Translations under genes and position numbers: made by a program
Shown here: positions 1 through 6,731 of the stretch, piece after piece
Position numbering within the stretch: the first letter of the stretch is position 1
Layout of the letters: the number at the start of each line of letters is the position of its first letter
Notes under the pieces: model-generated
Database searches by the model: none
What the model was told of the DNA's origin: nothing
The model's input: the letters and a program-made list of their open reading frames with translations, nothing else
Origin: Lachnospiraceae bacterium
GTDB taxonomy: Bacteria > Bacillota > Clostridia > Lachnospirales > Lachnospiraceae
Length of the DNA stretch: 38,360 nucleotides
Assembly: GCA_017465475.1 (NCBI GenBank)
Contig: JAFTWC010000024.1
Location: 1 to 38,360, forward strand
Direction: 5' to 3'

Positions 1-333
1 ACCAATGATATGAGTTATGTGTTGGAGGACAAAGACAGAAGAGAAGAATATATTAACGGGTATATTGAGTTCTTAAAAAAGGTGAGAAAAAACAATCCGA
101 TGGCTCAGATTCTTTGTACATTGGGAATTATGGGAGAAGCCTTATGTCCGGCAGTGAAAGAGACTGTAGAACGGTATGAAAAGGAGACGGGAGATGTAAA
201 GGTTTCCTATATGGGATTTCATGATCAGTTGCCGGAGGACGGATATGTGGCAGATTGGCATCCGACCGAAAAAACACACACCAAAGCAGCAGAAAAGTTG
301 ACAGAGGAAATAAGAAGAATAATGTCCCGGTAG
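1..333 (+). CDS. SGNH/GDSL-type esterase, CE2-like (3' end only)
   Basis: Only the C-terminal part is present; the reading frame is open from base 1, so the true start lies outside the window. The first codons read T-N-D, which fits the end of the 'GTND' block of SGNH hydrolases, and the motif ADWHP near the C-terminus supplies the family's catalytic Asp-x-His pair. The tail after it (KTHTKAAEKLTEEI) is the usual last helix. In carbohydrate esterase family 2 these enzymes remove acetyl groups from plant or wall polysaccharides; whether this one has the CE2 N-terminal jelly-roll or a signal peptide cannot be seen. The gene is closed by an intrinsic terminator right after its stop. Family placement is fairly sure, substrate is not. 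Confidence 0.75.
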   Translation, partial: TNDMSYVLEDKDRREEYINGYIEFLKKVRKNNPMAQILCTLGIMGEALCPAVKETVERYEKETGDVKVSYMGFHDQLPEDGYVADWHPTEKTHTKAAEKLTEEIRRIMSR

Positions 334-334
334 A

Positions 335-367
335 AAAAAGGTGCGTTTATGTAACGCACCTTTTTTG
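335..367 (+). terminator. Intrinsic terminator of the esterase gene
   Basis: The inverted repeat GGTGCGTT...AACGCACC has a 4-nt loop, is preceded by an A-run and followed by six T. It starts two bases after the stop codon. Confidence 0.9.
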
Positions 368-388
368 GTGAGATTTCATATCTTGTGT

Positions 389-417
389 TTGACATTTTTC
401 TTCTATTGTGAGAAAAT
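389..417 (+). promoter_or_regulatory. Possible sigma-A promoter of the chemoreceptor gene
   Basis: A perfect -35 box TTGACA (389-394) is followed after 17 bases by GAAAAT (412-417), a 4/6 match to TATAAT. The -10 box is weak, so the exact site is uncertain. I saw no sigma-28 type (TAAA/GCCGATAA) motility promoter here. Confidence 0.45.
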
Positions 418-502
418 ATAAGTAATTCAGAGTTTTTTTTCGAGTAAACAGTTTTTTTAGGGGTAAGTACTGAATACGCTATAGGATAATGGAGGAAAAC
501 CA

Positions 503-2005
503 ATGGAAGAAAAACAGTTTCGCTACGCAGAACAGGGGGAGCAGTTAAATAAGGTAAATCGTTTTATGTGTGTTGTTACGGCAGTTGTGTTTTTGCTTTG
601 TTATGTGATTGTGTTTGTGTCATATCTAAAAGGAGATCGAGACTTGACATATGCAATGGTTATGCTTGCCATAATGGTACTGACGCTTTTGACCGGCTTT
701 ATGGAGTTAAAACGAGATCGTGGGAGCAAACGGTTACGATATTATATGTTGATTGGCCTTACGGTTGTCAATGTGATGCTGATGTACTCATTTAATGACT
801 ATTATACACGTTTTTTAGCAGCGATGCCCCTTTTGGGATGTGTCTTGTTCTTTGATTTGAAGTTTGCAAAGATATCTGCGTGGATTACATCTGTTGCAAA
901 TATCATGCTGACTTTAATTCGGCAATTTGTTTTGAATAATTACAAAGCGGAAACATTTCTCCCGAATATTGTGGCGGCTTTATCTGTGACCACTTTGATG
1001 TTTTTATTGTATTATCTTACAAAAGTCGGGAGAGTCTTTAACGAGGATTCTTTAGGAAAAGTACAATATGAGTCTGAAGTACAGAAAAAAATGACGGAAG
1101 ATGTGATAGGTATTGCTGAACGGGTTCGTACCGAAACGCAACAGGCAATGGATCTTATGAATGAATTACAGATGTCGTCGGAGGCAGTGGCGGAAGCCGT
1201 GGGCGATATCAGCCAGAGTACGAATGCAACAGCAGAGAGTATACAAAATCAAAGCAGCATGACACAGGGAATACAGGATAATTTGGAACAATCGGTATCG
1301 CGTGCAAAAAAAATGGTACAGGTTGCAAAGTATTCCAGTGAACTTAATGAGGAAAGTGCAGAGAAAATAAAAGCATTGCATACGGAAGCGAGAGCATTAC
1401 AGGCAACCAACGATGTGGTTTCCGCGGCAATGAAACAGTTGCAGCAAAACGTAATCAATGTAAAGGAAATCACAAAGACCATTTTTGATATTTCTTCTCA
1501 AACCAATTTGCTGGCATTGAATGCTTCTATTGAAAGTGCCCGGGCAGGAGAGGCAGGACGTGGATTTGCCGTGGTTGCGGATGAAATCCGCAATCTTTCC
1601 GAACGCACCAGGATGGAAACCGAAAATATTTCGAAAATTTTAGATGACTTGGCAAATAATGCGTTGAATACGACAGCTGCGGTAGAGGAATCATTGAAGA
1701 ACGGAAGAGAGCAGGAAGAAATGATTGCAGCAGTGGCCGGTCAGTTTGAAGAGGTAAATGAGAATGTAGATAAATTGACAGAGGATGTATATGAGATTGA
1801 AAAGACACTGGCCGAGTTGTCAAATGCTAATACCGAAATTGTAAATGACATCTCGAATTTGTCTGCAATGTCGGAGGAAATTACGGCATTGGCTCAACAG
1901 TCAGCAGAAATGACAGAGGGAAACCATAGTAATACCAGGCAGGCAAGAGAGTTATTGGAGGATATATTGGCAGTGTCCCATGAGTTGGACAAATATATAG
2001 AATAA
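503..2005 (+). CDS. Methyl-accepting chemotaxis protein, six-TM sensor region
   Basis: A 500-residue chemoreceptor. Residues about 18-175 hold six predicted membrane helices with only short loops, so there is no classical extracellular ligand domain; input is probably within or close to the membrane. I see no clear HAMP domain. From about residue 195 on the protein is a long coiled coil, with the highly conserved signalling hairpin tip ([20 protein letters not shown], then [15 protein letters not shown]) near residues 335-370, the part that contacts CheA and CheW. Glu/Gln-rich heptads on both sides are candidate methylation sites. The ATG at 503 follows GGAGG with good spacing. The gene stands alone between two terminators, as is common for 'orphan' receptors. 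Function as a chemoreceptor is sure; its stimulus is unknown. Confidence 0.93.
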   Translation: MEEKQFRYAEQGEQLNKVNRFMCVVTAVVFLLCYVIVFVSYLKGDRDLTYAMVMLAIMVLTLLTGFMELKRDRGSKRLRYYMLIGLTVVNVMLMYSFNDYYTRFLAAMPLLGCVLFFDLKFAKISAWITSVANIMLTLIRQFVLNNYKAETFLPNIVAALSVTTLMFLLYYLTKVGRVFNEDSLGKVQYESEVQKKMTEDVIGIAERVRTETQQAMDLMNELQMSSEAVAEAVGDISQSTNATAESIQNQSSMTQGIQDNLEQSVSRAKKMVQVAKYSSELNEESAEKIKALHTEARALQATNDVVSAAMKQLQQNVINVKEITKTIFDISSQTNLLALNASIESARAGEAGRGFAVVADEIRNLSERTRMETENISKILDDLANNALNTTAAVEESLKNGREQEEMIAAVAGQFEEVNENVDKLTEDVYEIEKTLAELSNANTEIVNDISNLSAMSEEITALAQQSAEMTEGNHSNTRQARELLEDILAVSHELDKYIE

Positions 2006-2016
2006 CGGTGAATGGG

Positions 2017-2064
2017 AAAGACGTTTTATACCGATGGTGACGATAGGTGTAAAACGTCTTTTTT
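2017..2064 (+). terminator. Intrinsic terminator after the chemoreceptor gene
   Basis: AAAGACGTTTTA (2017-2028) pairs with TAAAACGTCTTT (2050-2061) and runs into a T-tract. It lies inside the longest possible reading frame of the next gene, which argues that the next gene starts further downstream. Confidence 0.85.
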
Positions 2065-2086
2065 ATGCCGAAATCAGCGTTTTCTC

Positions 2087-2115
2087 TTGCTTTTTTTTCT
2101 GTATGACAATATAAT
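2087..2115 (+). promoter_or_regulatory. Sigma-A promoter of the MFS gene
   Basis: TTGCTT (2087-2092), 17 bases, then a perfect TATAAT (2110-2115). The expected transcript start near 2122 is downstream of the far-upstream ATG at 2012 and supports translation from 2156 (or 2132). Confidence 0.7.
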
Positions 2116-2155
2116 AAGAAGAAGTGAGAGAATGGCTTATGGAATTGAGGAAATT

Positions 2156-3343
2156 ATGAAAATAAATTATAAACCAACGATTTATGCCTGTTTTGTGGGG
2201 TATATTGTACAGGCAATTGTAAATAATTTTGCACCGTTGTTGTTTTTGACCTTTCATAAAACATATGAAATACCGTTAACAAAGATTACTTTTTTGATTA
2301 CCTTTAACTTTTTGTTGCAGTTAACGGTGGATTTTGTGTCAGCTGTTGTAATCGACAAAAAAGGATACCGGGTGGCAGCGGTAACGGCCCATGTGTTTGC
2401 TGCCACGGGACTTCTTTTACTGGCAGTATTGCCGGGGGTGACACCGGATCCGTTTGTGGGACTGATGATAGCGGTGTTAGTGTATGCGGTAGGCGGCGGT
2501 TTGTTGGAAGTGCTGATAAGTCCTATTGTAGAGGCTTGTCCTACAGATAATAAAGAAGCAGCCATGAGCCTTCTGCATTCCTTTTATTGTTGGGGACATG
2601 TAGGCGTAGTGCTTGTTTCCACGGCATTTTTTGCCCTGGTTGGAATCGAACATTGGAAAGTACTCGCTGTTTTTTGGGCAGCGATTCCGCTTATTAACGG
2701 TTTTGTTTTTTTGAAGGTACCGATTGCAAGGCTTCTCTCTGATGAAGAGAAAGGGTTGACTATCAAGGAACTGGTTTGTAAAAGATCGTTTTGGCTATTT
2801 GTTGTTTTAATGTTTTGTGCCGGAAGCTGTGAACAGGCAGTCAGTCAATGGGCATCTGCTTTTGCGGAAAAAGGACTCAATATCAGCAAAACGCTGGGGG
2901 ATTTGGCAGGTACTATGGTATTTGCCGTATTGATGGGATTATCCCGTGTGTTATACAGTAAAATCGGTGAAAAAGTAAATTTACATAAAGCGATGTCGTT
3001 TTGCGGAGTGCTGTGCGTATGCAGCTACTTATTGATTTCATTGTCATCGGTTCCTGCTTTGGGATTATTGGGATGCGGTTTGTGCGGATTTTCAGTAGGC
3101 CTTCTATGGCCGGGAACATTCAGCCTTGCATCGGCAGGGATTCCGAAAGGCGGAACAGCCATGTTTGCATTTCTTGCATTGGCAGGAGATTTAGGGTGTT
3201 CCATGGGGCCGACTCTGGTAGGACGTGTTTCGGGAGCAGTAGGAGATGATTTGCAAGCGGGCATTTTGGCGGCTGTTATACTACCGGTTCTTCTGTTGAT
3301 AACATTACAGATATGTAGGAATGATATGAAAAAAGGGAAATAA
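2156..3343 (+). CDS. MFS transporter
   Basis: A 395-residue protein with about twelve hydrophobic segments spread over its whole length, typical of the major facilitator superfamily. The N-half has a family-like loop (DKKGYR, near residue 66), and two six-helix halves are separated by a charged stretch with LSDEEKGLTIKEL. I chose ATG 2156 because TTGAGG lies five bases upstream and the protein then starts right before the first helix (MKINYKPT). A start at 2132 is possible. The frame stays open back to 2012, but that would cross a terminator and the promoter. The substrate cannot be told; it loosely resembles sugar or drug permeases of Clostridia. The next gene begins 13 bases after the stop, so the two are probably cotranscribed. 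Confidence 0.85.
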   Translation: MKINYKPTIYACFVGYIVQAIVNNFAPLLFLTFHKTYEIPLTKITFLITFNFLLQLTVDFVSAVVIDKKGYRVAAVTAHVFAATGLLLLAVLPGVTPDPFVGLMIAVLVYAVGGGLLEVLISPIVEACPTDNKEAAMSLLHSFYCWGHVGVVLVSTAFFALVGIEHWKVLAVFWAAIPLINGFVFLKVPIARLLSDEEKGLTIKELVCKRSFWLFVVLMFCAGSCEQAVSQWASAFAEKGLNISKTLGDLAGTMVFAVLMGLSRVLYSKIGEKVNLHKAMSFCGVLCVCSYLLISLSSVPALGLLGCGLCGFSVGLLWPGTFSLASAGIPKGGTAMFAFLALAGDLGCSMGPTLVGRVSGAVGDDLQAGILAAVILPVLLLITLQICRNDMKKGK

Positions 3344-3356
3344 AGGAGAGTAAAAT

Positions 3357-4463
3357 ATGAGAAAAAAGATTTTGTTTTTTTTGGCAGTTGCTGTATTAGC
3401 ATTCGCCGGATGTCAGGAAAAAGAAAGTGCAAAACAGCCGGATCGTTCTAATAGAGATAAAGTAACTCAGGAGAAAGATCAAATAGAGAGCGGAGAAGAG
3501 AATGCGGAAAACTCCGACGGGACGGGAGAAAACGAAAATTCGGGAACACAGGAATTTACGCCGACCCCGGAGCCGATAGCTACTCCGGAGCCGACAGCTA
3601 CTCCAGAACCGACGGCTACTCCGGAACCGACAGTGACTCCGGAACCGACGGCTACCCCGGAGCCGACGTCCACACCGAAACCGACAAAGAAGCCGAAGGC
3701 AACGGCAACCCCGAAGCCGACGAAAAAGCCGAAAGCAACGGCAACCCCAAAGCCGACAGCTACGCCAAAGGCATCCGGCGTGAAAGTGACGGATCCCAAG
3801 GATTTTACTTATATGGCGGAAAATTGGAGTGGGGATACGTTAAAAATAACCGGTTTGGAGCCATTACGGGTTACGGTTGATAAGTCTAAAGTTACGGAAC
3901 TTTTAATTCCGGAAGAGATTGACGGTTTGCCGGTGCTTAGTTTTGAAAATTTCGCGTTTAAGGACTTTACCGGGTTAAAGACGGTAGAAGTGTCTGATGG
4001 ACTTACAAAGTTGGGATATGAGTTATTTTCCGGGTGTAAAAAGCTGACCACTGTTAAGTTGCCGAACAGTATGGTAGAAATTTCTCAATATGCATTTAAA
4101 AATTGTACGAGTTTGACGCGCATCAGTTTGCCGTATCAGGTGGAGCAAATCGGTGACGGTGCATTTAGCGGATGTACTTCATTGGAAAGAATGAGTATAC
4201 CGGATAAAGCAACTTATATCGGAAATAAAGCGTTTGACGGTTGTACGGGACTTGTTAGCGTCAGCGTTCCGGAGGGAGCAATTATCTTAGATTATGTATT
4301 CAGAAATTGCACCGGTTTGGAAGAGATTGAAATACCGGCAAGTGTAGACTGGTTTTCGGATACGGCGTTTGACGGATGCAGTAAAAGTTTATGTTTTGTG
4401 ACACCGGCGGGGTCTTATGCGGATACTTGGGCAAGGAGTCACGGCTACAAAGTGAAAAACTGA
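3357..4463 (+). CDS. Lipoprotein with TPEP stalk and BspA-type leucine-rich repeats
   Basis: A 368-residue surface lipoprotein. Residues 1-19 are a lipoprotein signal (MRKK, hydrophobic core, lipobox FAGC with Cys19). An acidic, low-complexity stretch follows, then a stalk of TPEPTA repeats that turns into lysine-rich TPKPTKKPKA repeats (about residues 66-138). The rest (about 140-360) is a set of about five 22-24 residue repeats of the type 'ALxxCTSLxxIxLPxxVxxIGxxAFxGC', the LRR_5/BspA pattern; in other proteins such repeats bind partners at the cell surface. RBS AAGGAG is seven bases upstream. It precedes an HTH gene by 37 bases; a second lipoprotein with the same stalk sits next to the HTH paralogue further on, which suggests that HTH and lipoprotein belong together. 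Ligand unknown. Confidence 0.88.
   Translation: MRKKILFFLAVAVLAFAGCQEKESAKQPDRSNRDKVTQEKDQIESGEENAENSDGTGENENSGTQEFTPTPEPIATPEPTATPEPTATPEPTVTPEPTATPEPTSTPKPTKKPKATATPKPTKKPKATATPKPTATPKASGVKVTDPKDFTYMAENWSGDTLKITGLEPLRVTVDKSKVTELLIPEEIDGLPVLSFENFAFKDFTGLKTVEVSDGLTKLGYELFSGCKKLTTVKLPNSMVEISQYAFKNCTSLTRISLPYQVEQIGDGAFSGCTSLERMSIPDKATYIGNKAFDGCTGLVSVSVPEGAIILDYVFRNCTGLEEIEIPASVDWFSDTAFDGCSKSLCFVTPAGSYADTWARSHGYKVKN
3560..3770 (+). repeat. Tandem repeat coding the TPEPTA/TPKPT stalk
   Basis: About a dozen imperfect 18-base units (ACTCCGGAGCCGACGGCT type), with the later ones switching to lysine codons. The array lies in frame inside the lipoprotein gene, so gain or loss of units would alter stalk length without a frameshift. 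Confidence 0.85.
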
Positions 4464-4500
4464 TACGAAAAGTTTTGGGGAGACGAAAGTAGGAGAAGGT

Positions 4501-4950
4501 ATGGAGGAAAAACAGGTGCAGCAGAACCGGAAGAAGGATACGGTAATGTTGCAGTCGGAACTAAAAAACGCGGAAAGTGCGGAAGCTTTTGTCCGGGCAA
4601 ATCAATCAGAACTGAATATGAAAAGTGTGACGGAGTATCTGACGGAATTGTTGATTAAGTATAACGTTGAAAAGTGTGACATTTCCAAGCGGGGTGGATT
4701 TTCCGGCAATTATGTCTATCAGATTTTTAACGGAGTGAAAAGTGCCAGCAGAGATAAATTGATACAGATTGCGCTGGGCTTTCCGTTAACGTTGGAAGAA
4801 ACACAGTATTTGCTACGGGTAGGAGGTCACTCGGAACTGTATGTCAGAAACAGTCGAGATGCATATTTGATGTTTGCCATTGAAAAAGGCTATGAAGTAC
4901 AAAAGGTGAATGAATTATTGTTTGAAAATAAAAAAGAGTTGTTAGAGTAG
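4501..4950 (+). CDS. Small helix-turn-helix protein (copy 1)
   Basis: A 149-residue protein about two-thirds identical to the product of 5122-5577. The segment around residues 60-95 (KRGGF.GNY.YQIFNG...SRDKLIQIA) is a lambda-repressor/XRE-like HTH: YQIF is the recognition helix and the last part the following helix. The N-terminal segment (KKDTVMLQSEL, then ES.E.FV) is conserved between the copies. The C-terminal third (ELYVRNSRDAYLMFAIEKGY...NELLFENKKELLE) is helical and shared as well; it may be a partner or dimer surface. I recall similar HTH proteins beside Ser/Thr kinases in Lachnospiraceae, which fits the kinase gene at 6732, but function is unproven. Target promoters are unknown. A terminator follows directly. 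Confidence 0.85.
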   Translation: MEEKQVQQNRKKDTVMLQSELKNAESAEAFVRANQSELNMKSVTEYLTELLIKYNVEKCDISKRGGFSGNYVYQIFNGVKSASRDKLIQIALGFPLTLEETQYLLRVGGHSELYVRNSRDAYLMFAIEKGYEVQKVNELLFENKKELLE

Positions 4951-4992
4951 AAAAACAGGGTTGTTGCCATAAAAGCGCAACCCTGTTTTTTG
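4951..4992 (+). terminator. Intrinsic terminator after HTH copy 1
   Basis: AAAAACAGGGTTG pairs with CAACCCTGTTTTT and ends in a T-run. It separates the first lipoprotein/HTH pair from the second. Confidence 0.9.
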
Positions 4993-5015
4993 TTCAAAAA
5001 TTATTCTCTGAGTGT

Positions 5016-5044
5016 AAGACTTTTTCGGAAATCTCTTTTATAAT
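5016..5044 (+). promoter_or_regulatory. Sigma-A promoter of the second HTH/lipoprotein pair
   Basis: AAGACT (5016-5021), 17 bases, TATAAT (5039-5044). The -10 box is perfect, the -35 box moderate. The leader to the GTG start would be about 70 bases, in which I see no clear structure. Confidence 0.6.
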
Positions 5045-5121
5045 GAAATAGAGTGAAAAATAGAAAAAGAGTTACTTCGAAAAATTAATATAATGTATAT
5101 TTTATCGAGGGGAGAATAATT

Positions 5122-5577
5122 GTGAAGACGATACCAAAAAAAGAAGGTGCCGACAGACGGAAAGATACCGTAACGTTGCAAAATGAACTTCGTCATTCCG
5201 AAAGTGTGGAGCAGTTTGTTAGGGATAATTCGGAAGAACTGGGTGTTATGAGTGTATCGGAATATCTGAACGGATTATTGAAGAAATATAATTTAGAAAA
5301 AAGCGATGTAACGAAACGAGGCGGCTTTAACGGAAATTACCTATATCAAATCTTTAACGGAAAGAAGAAGGCCAGTCGGGACAAATTGATTCAAATTGCT
5401 TTGGGTTTTCCTCTGACAGTGGAAGAAACACAGGAACTGTTAAAGTGCGGGGGATATGCGGAACTCTATGTAAGAGACAGTAGGGATGCTTTTTTGATGT
5501 TTGCTTTGGAAAAAAAGTACGTGTTGCGTGAAATAAATGAATTGCTGTACAAAAATAAAAAGAAGATTTTGGAGTAA
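5122..5577 (+). CDS. Small helix-turn-helix protein (copy 2)
   Basis: A 151-residue paralogue of the protein at 4501-4950, colinear over the full length. It has the same HTH core (TKRGGFNGNYLYQIFNGKKK, then ASRDKLIQIA) and the same conserved N-terminal RKDTV.LQ.EL segment. The start is GTG at 5122, chosen because GAGGGGAGA lies seven bases before it and the alignment with copy 1 begins right after. Differences lie mainly at the N-terminus and in the last 40 residues, while the DNA-contacting helix is almost unchanged, so both copies may bind the same or overlapping sites. It is followed after 19 bases by a TPEP-stalk lipoprotein gene and is surely cotranscribed with it. The role in the cluster is inferred from position only. 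Confidence 0.85.
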   Translation: MKTIPKKEGADRRKDTVTLQNELRHSESVEQFVRDNSEELGVMSVSEYLNGLLKKYNLEKSDVTKRGGFNGNYLYQIFNGKKKASRDKLIQIALGFPLTVEETQELLKCGGYAELYVRDSRDAFLMFALEKKYVLREINELLYKNKKKILE

Positions 5578-5596
5578 CCATAGGAGGAAGCGCAGT

Positions 5597-6598
5597 ATGA
5601 GAAAAAGATATTTGTTAGCGATGGTAACATTGACGATGTTGCTTTGCCTGACGGGCTGTCAGAGCAAAGAGGTAGGAGAGAACCCGCCGGCCACGAAGAA
5701 TCCGGCGGAGGAAGTAAACGTAACAGTAACCCCGGAACCGACAGCCACGCCGGAACCGACGGCTACGCCGGAGCCGACGGCTACGCCGGAGCCGACCGCC
5801 ACGCCGAAGCCGACAGCTACGCCGGAACCGACAGCTACGCCGGAGCCGACCGCCACCCCAGAGCCGACCGCCACGCCGGAACCGACGGCTACGCCGGAGC
5901 CGACCGCAACCCTGAAGCCGACGGCTACGCCGGAGCCGACCGCAACCCCGAAGCCGACAGCTACACCGAAGCCTGTAGTAAAGTCATTTGAGACATCGCC
6001 GAATGAATCTTATTCCGAACAGTACGGAATTGCAAATGCGCCGCAGGAAGCGAGAGTGTATGAAGAAGGGAAAATGTGGTTTGAGATGACCCAATTTGAG
6101 CCGAGTGTTTGGGCTAAGGCAGGTATTTCCGGACTTAAGATTAGCAGAGAAGGGATGTATTTTAAATCCAGAGATGCTTATATCGAAGGTGTGGTAATTG
6201 ATTATACGGATGGCGGTGCCGGTGAAGATGTGGTACATGAAAAAGTGATGGGATTTATGACGGTAGTAGATAAAGAACATCAGGCGCAGTATAGTTTAAT
6301 AACGGCTTCGGCGGAAGAAATAAGGGAAGAAATGCCTTACAGAGGAAATTACTCTGTGGATGATGGTGCCACCAATGAAATTATTTGTTATGATATAAAT
6401 GATGCGGGAGAGGATTATGCAAAAAAGGATCATTTCCACCGTTATTCCGGACGGGTTTATCAGGATATCGGATTGCCGGGATGTTTATCCATTTGGTTCC
6501 ATACAAATGAACCGGTTTATGACGAAGATGTTTTTTCGGAGTTTATTGAAAAAATAAAATTAAACCCGGGAGATTATGAGATAATTCCATTGGAATAA
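5597..6598 (+). CDS. Lipoprotein with long TPEP stalk and unknown C-terminal domain
   Basis: A 333-residue surface lipoprotein. The start ATG 5597 follows TAGGAGGAAG; the frame is open from 5537, but that part overlaps the HTH gene. The signal peptide ends in lipobox LTGC. Residues about 45-127 are a nearly pure (TATPEP)n stalk. The C-terminal domain (about 130-333) is not one I recognise. It is acidic, contains many aromatic residues and looks like a mixed beta-sheet fold; it has one remaining Cys in DIGLPGCLSIWF and one in EIICYDIN. It shares the stalk but not the end domain with the lipoprotein at 3357, so the two pairs (lipoprotein-HTH, HTH-lipoprotein) may display different sensors or binders. 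Confidence 0.85.
   Translation: MRKRYLLAMVTLTMLLCLTGCQSKEVGENPPATKNPAEEVNVTVTPEPTATPEPTATPEPTATPEPTATPKPTATPEPTATPEPTATPEPTATPEPTATPEPTATLKPTATPEPTATPKPTATPKPVVKSFETSPNESYSEQYGIANAPQEARVYEEGKMWFEMTQFEPSVWAKAGISGLKISREGMYFKSRDAYIEGVVIDYTDGGAGEDVVHEKVMGFMTVVDKEHQAQYSLITASAEEIREEMPYRGNYSVDDGATNEIICYDINDAGEDYAKKDHFHRYSGRVYQDIGLPGCLSIWFHTNEPVYDEDVFSEFIEKIKLNPGDYEIIPLE
5731..5976 (+). repeat. 18-base tandem repeat coding the TATPEP stalk
   Basis: About fourteen units of the kind ACGGCTACGCCGGAGCCG, with GAACCG/GAGCCG/AAGCCG variants. It is related to the array at 3560-3770 and is a likely site of length change by slippage or recombination. Confidence 0.9.
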
Positions 6599-6616
6599 GG
6601 GACTTAAGAGTAAGAA

Positions 6617-6678
6617 ACACAAGGGGAAGCAGTCTGTGGTTTGGCGTAAAGTCACAGGGCTGTTTCCCTTGTTTTTTA
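6617..6678 (+). terminator. Intrinsic terminator after the second lipoprotein
   Basis: ACAAGGGGAAGCAG...TGTG pairs imperfectly with CACA...CTGTTTCCCTTGT, followed by six T. The outer 7-bp stem (ACAAGGG/CCCTTGT) is perfect. Confidence 0.8.
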
Positions 6679-6697
6679 GGCGTGGGTATGCTATTCT
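6669..6697 (+). promoter_or_regulatory. Promoter of the kinase gene, overlapping the terminator
   Basis: TTGTTT (6669-6674), 17 bases, TATTCT (6692-6697) with the extended -10 element TGC just upstream. The -35 box lies in the end of the preceding terminator. A start near 6704 gives a leader of about 28 bases to ATG 6732. Confidence 0.5.
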
Positions 6698-6731
6698 TGA
6701 AAGTGATACGGGAAAGAAAGTAGGTGCCGAA

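Noticed and set aside
2012-2155. An N-terminal extension of the MFS transporter.
   Set aside because: It crosses an intrinsic terminator and the promoter, and it lacks a good ribosome site.
5731-5976. A CRISPR-like or regulatory tandem array.
   Set aside because: Units are 18 bases without spacers and stay in frame with the lipoprotein, so they are coding repeats.
5644-5991. A 115-residue frame of GADGYAGADRHA repeats and similar glycine/valine-rich frames on the minus strand (3479-3799, 5659-5874).
   Set aside because: These are other-frame readings of the 18-base stalk repeats; they have no ribosome site and no signal peptide.
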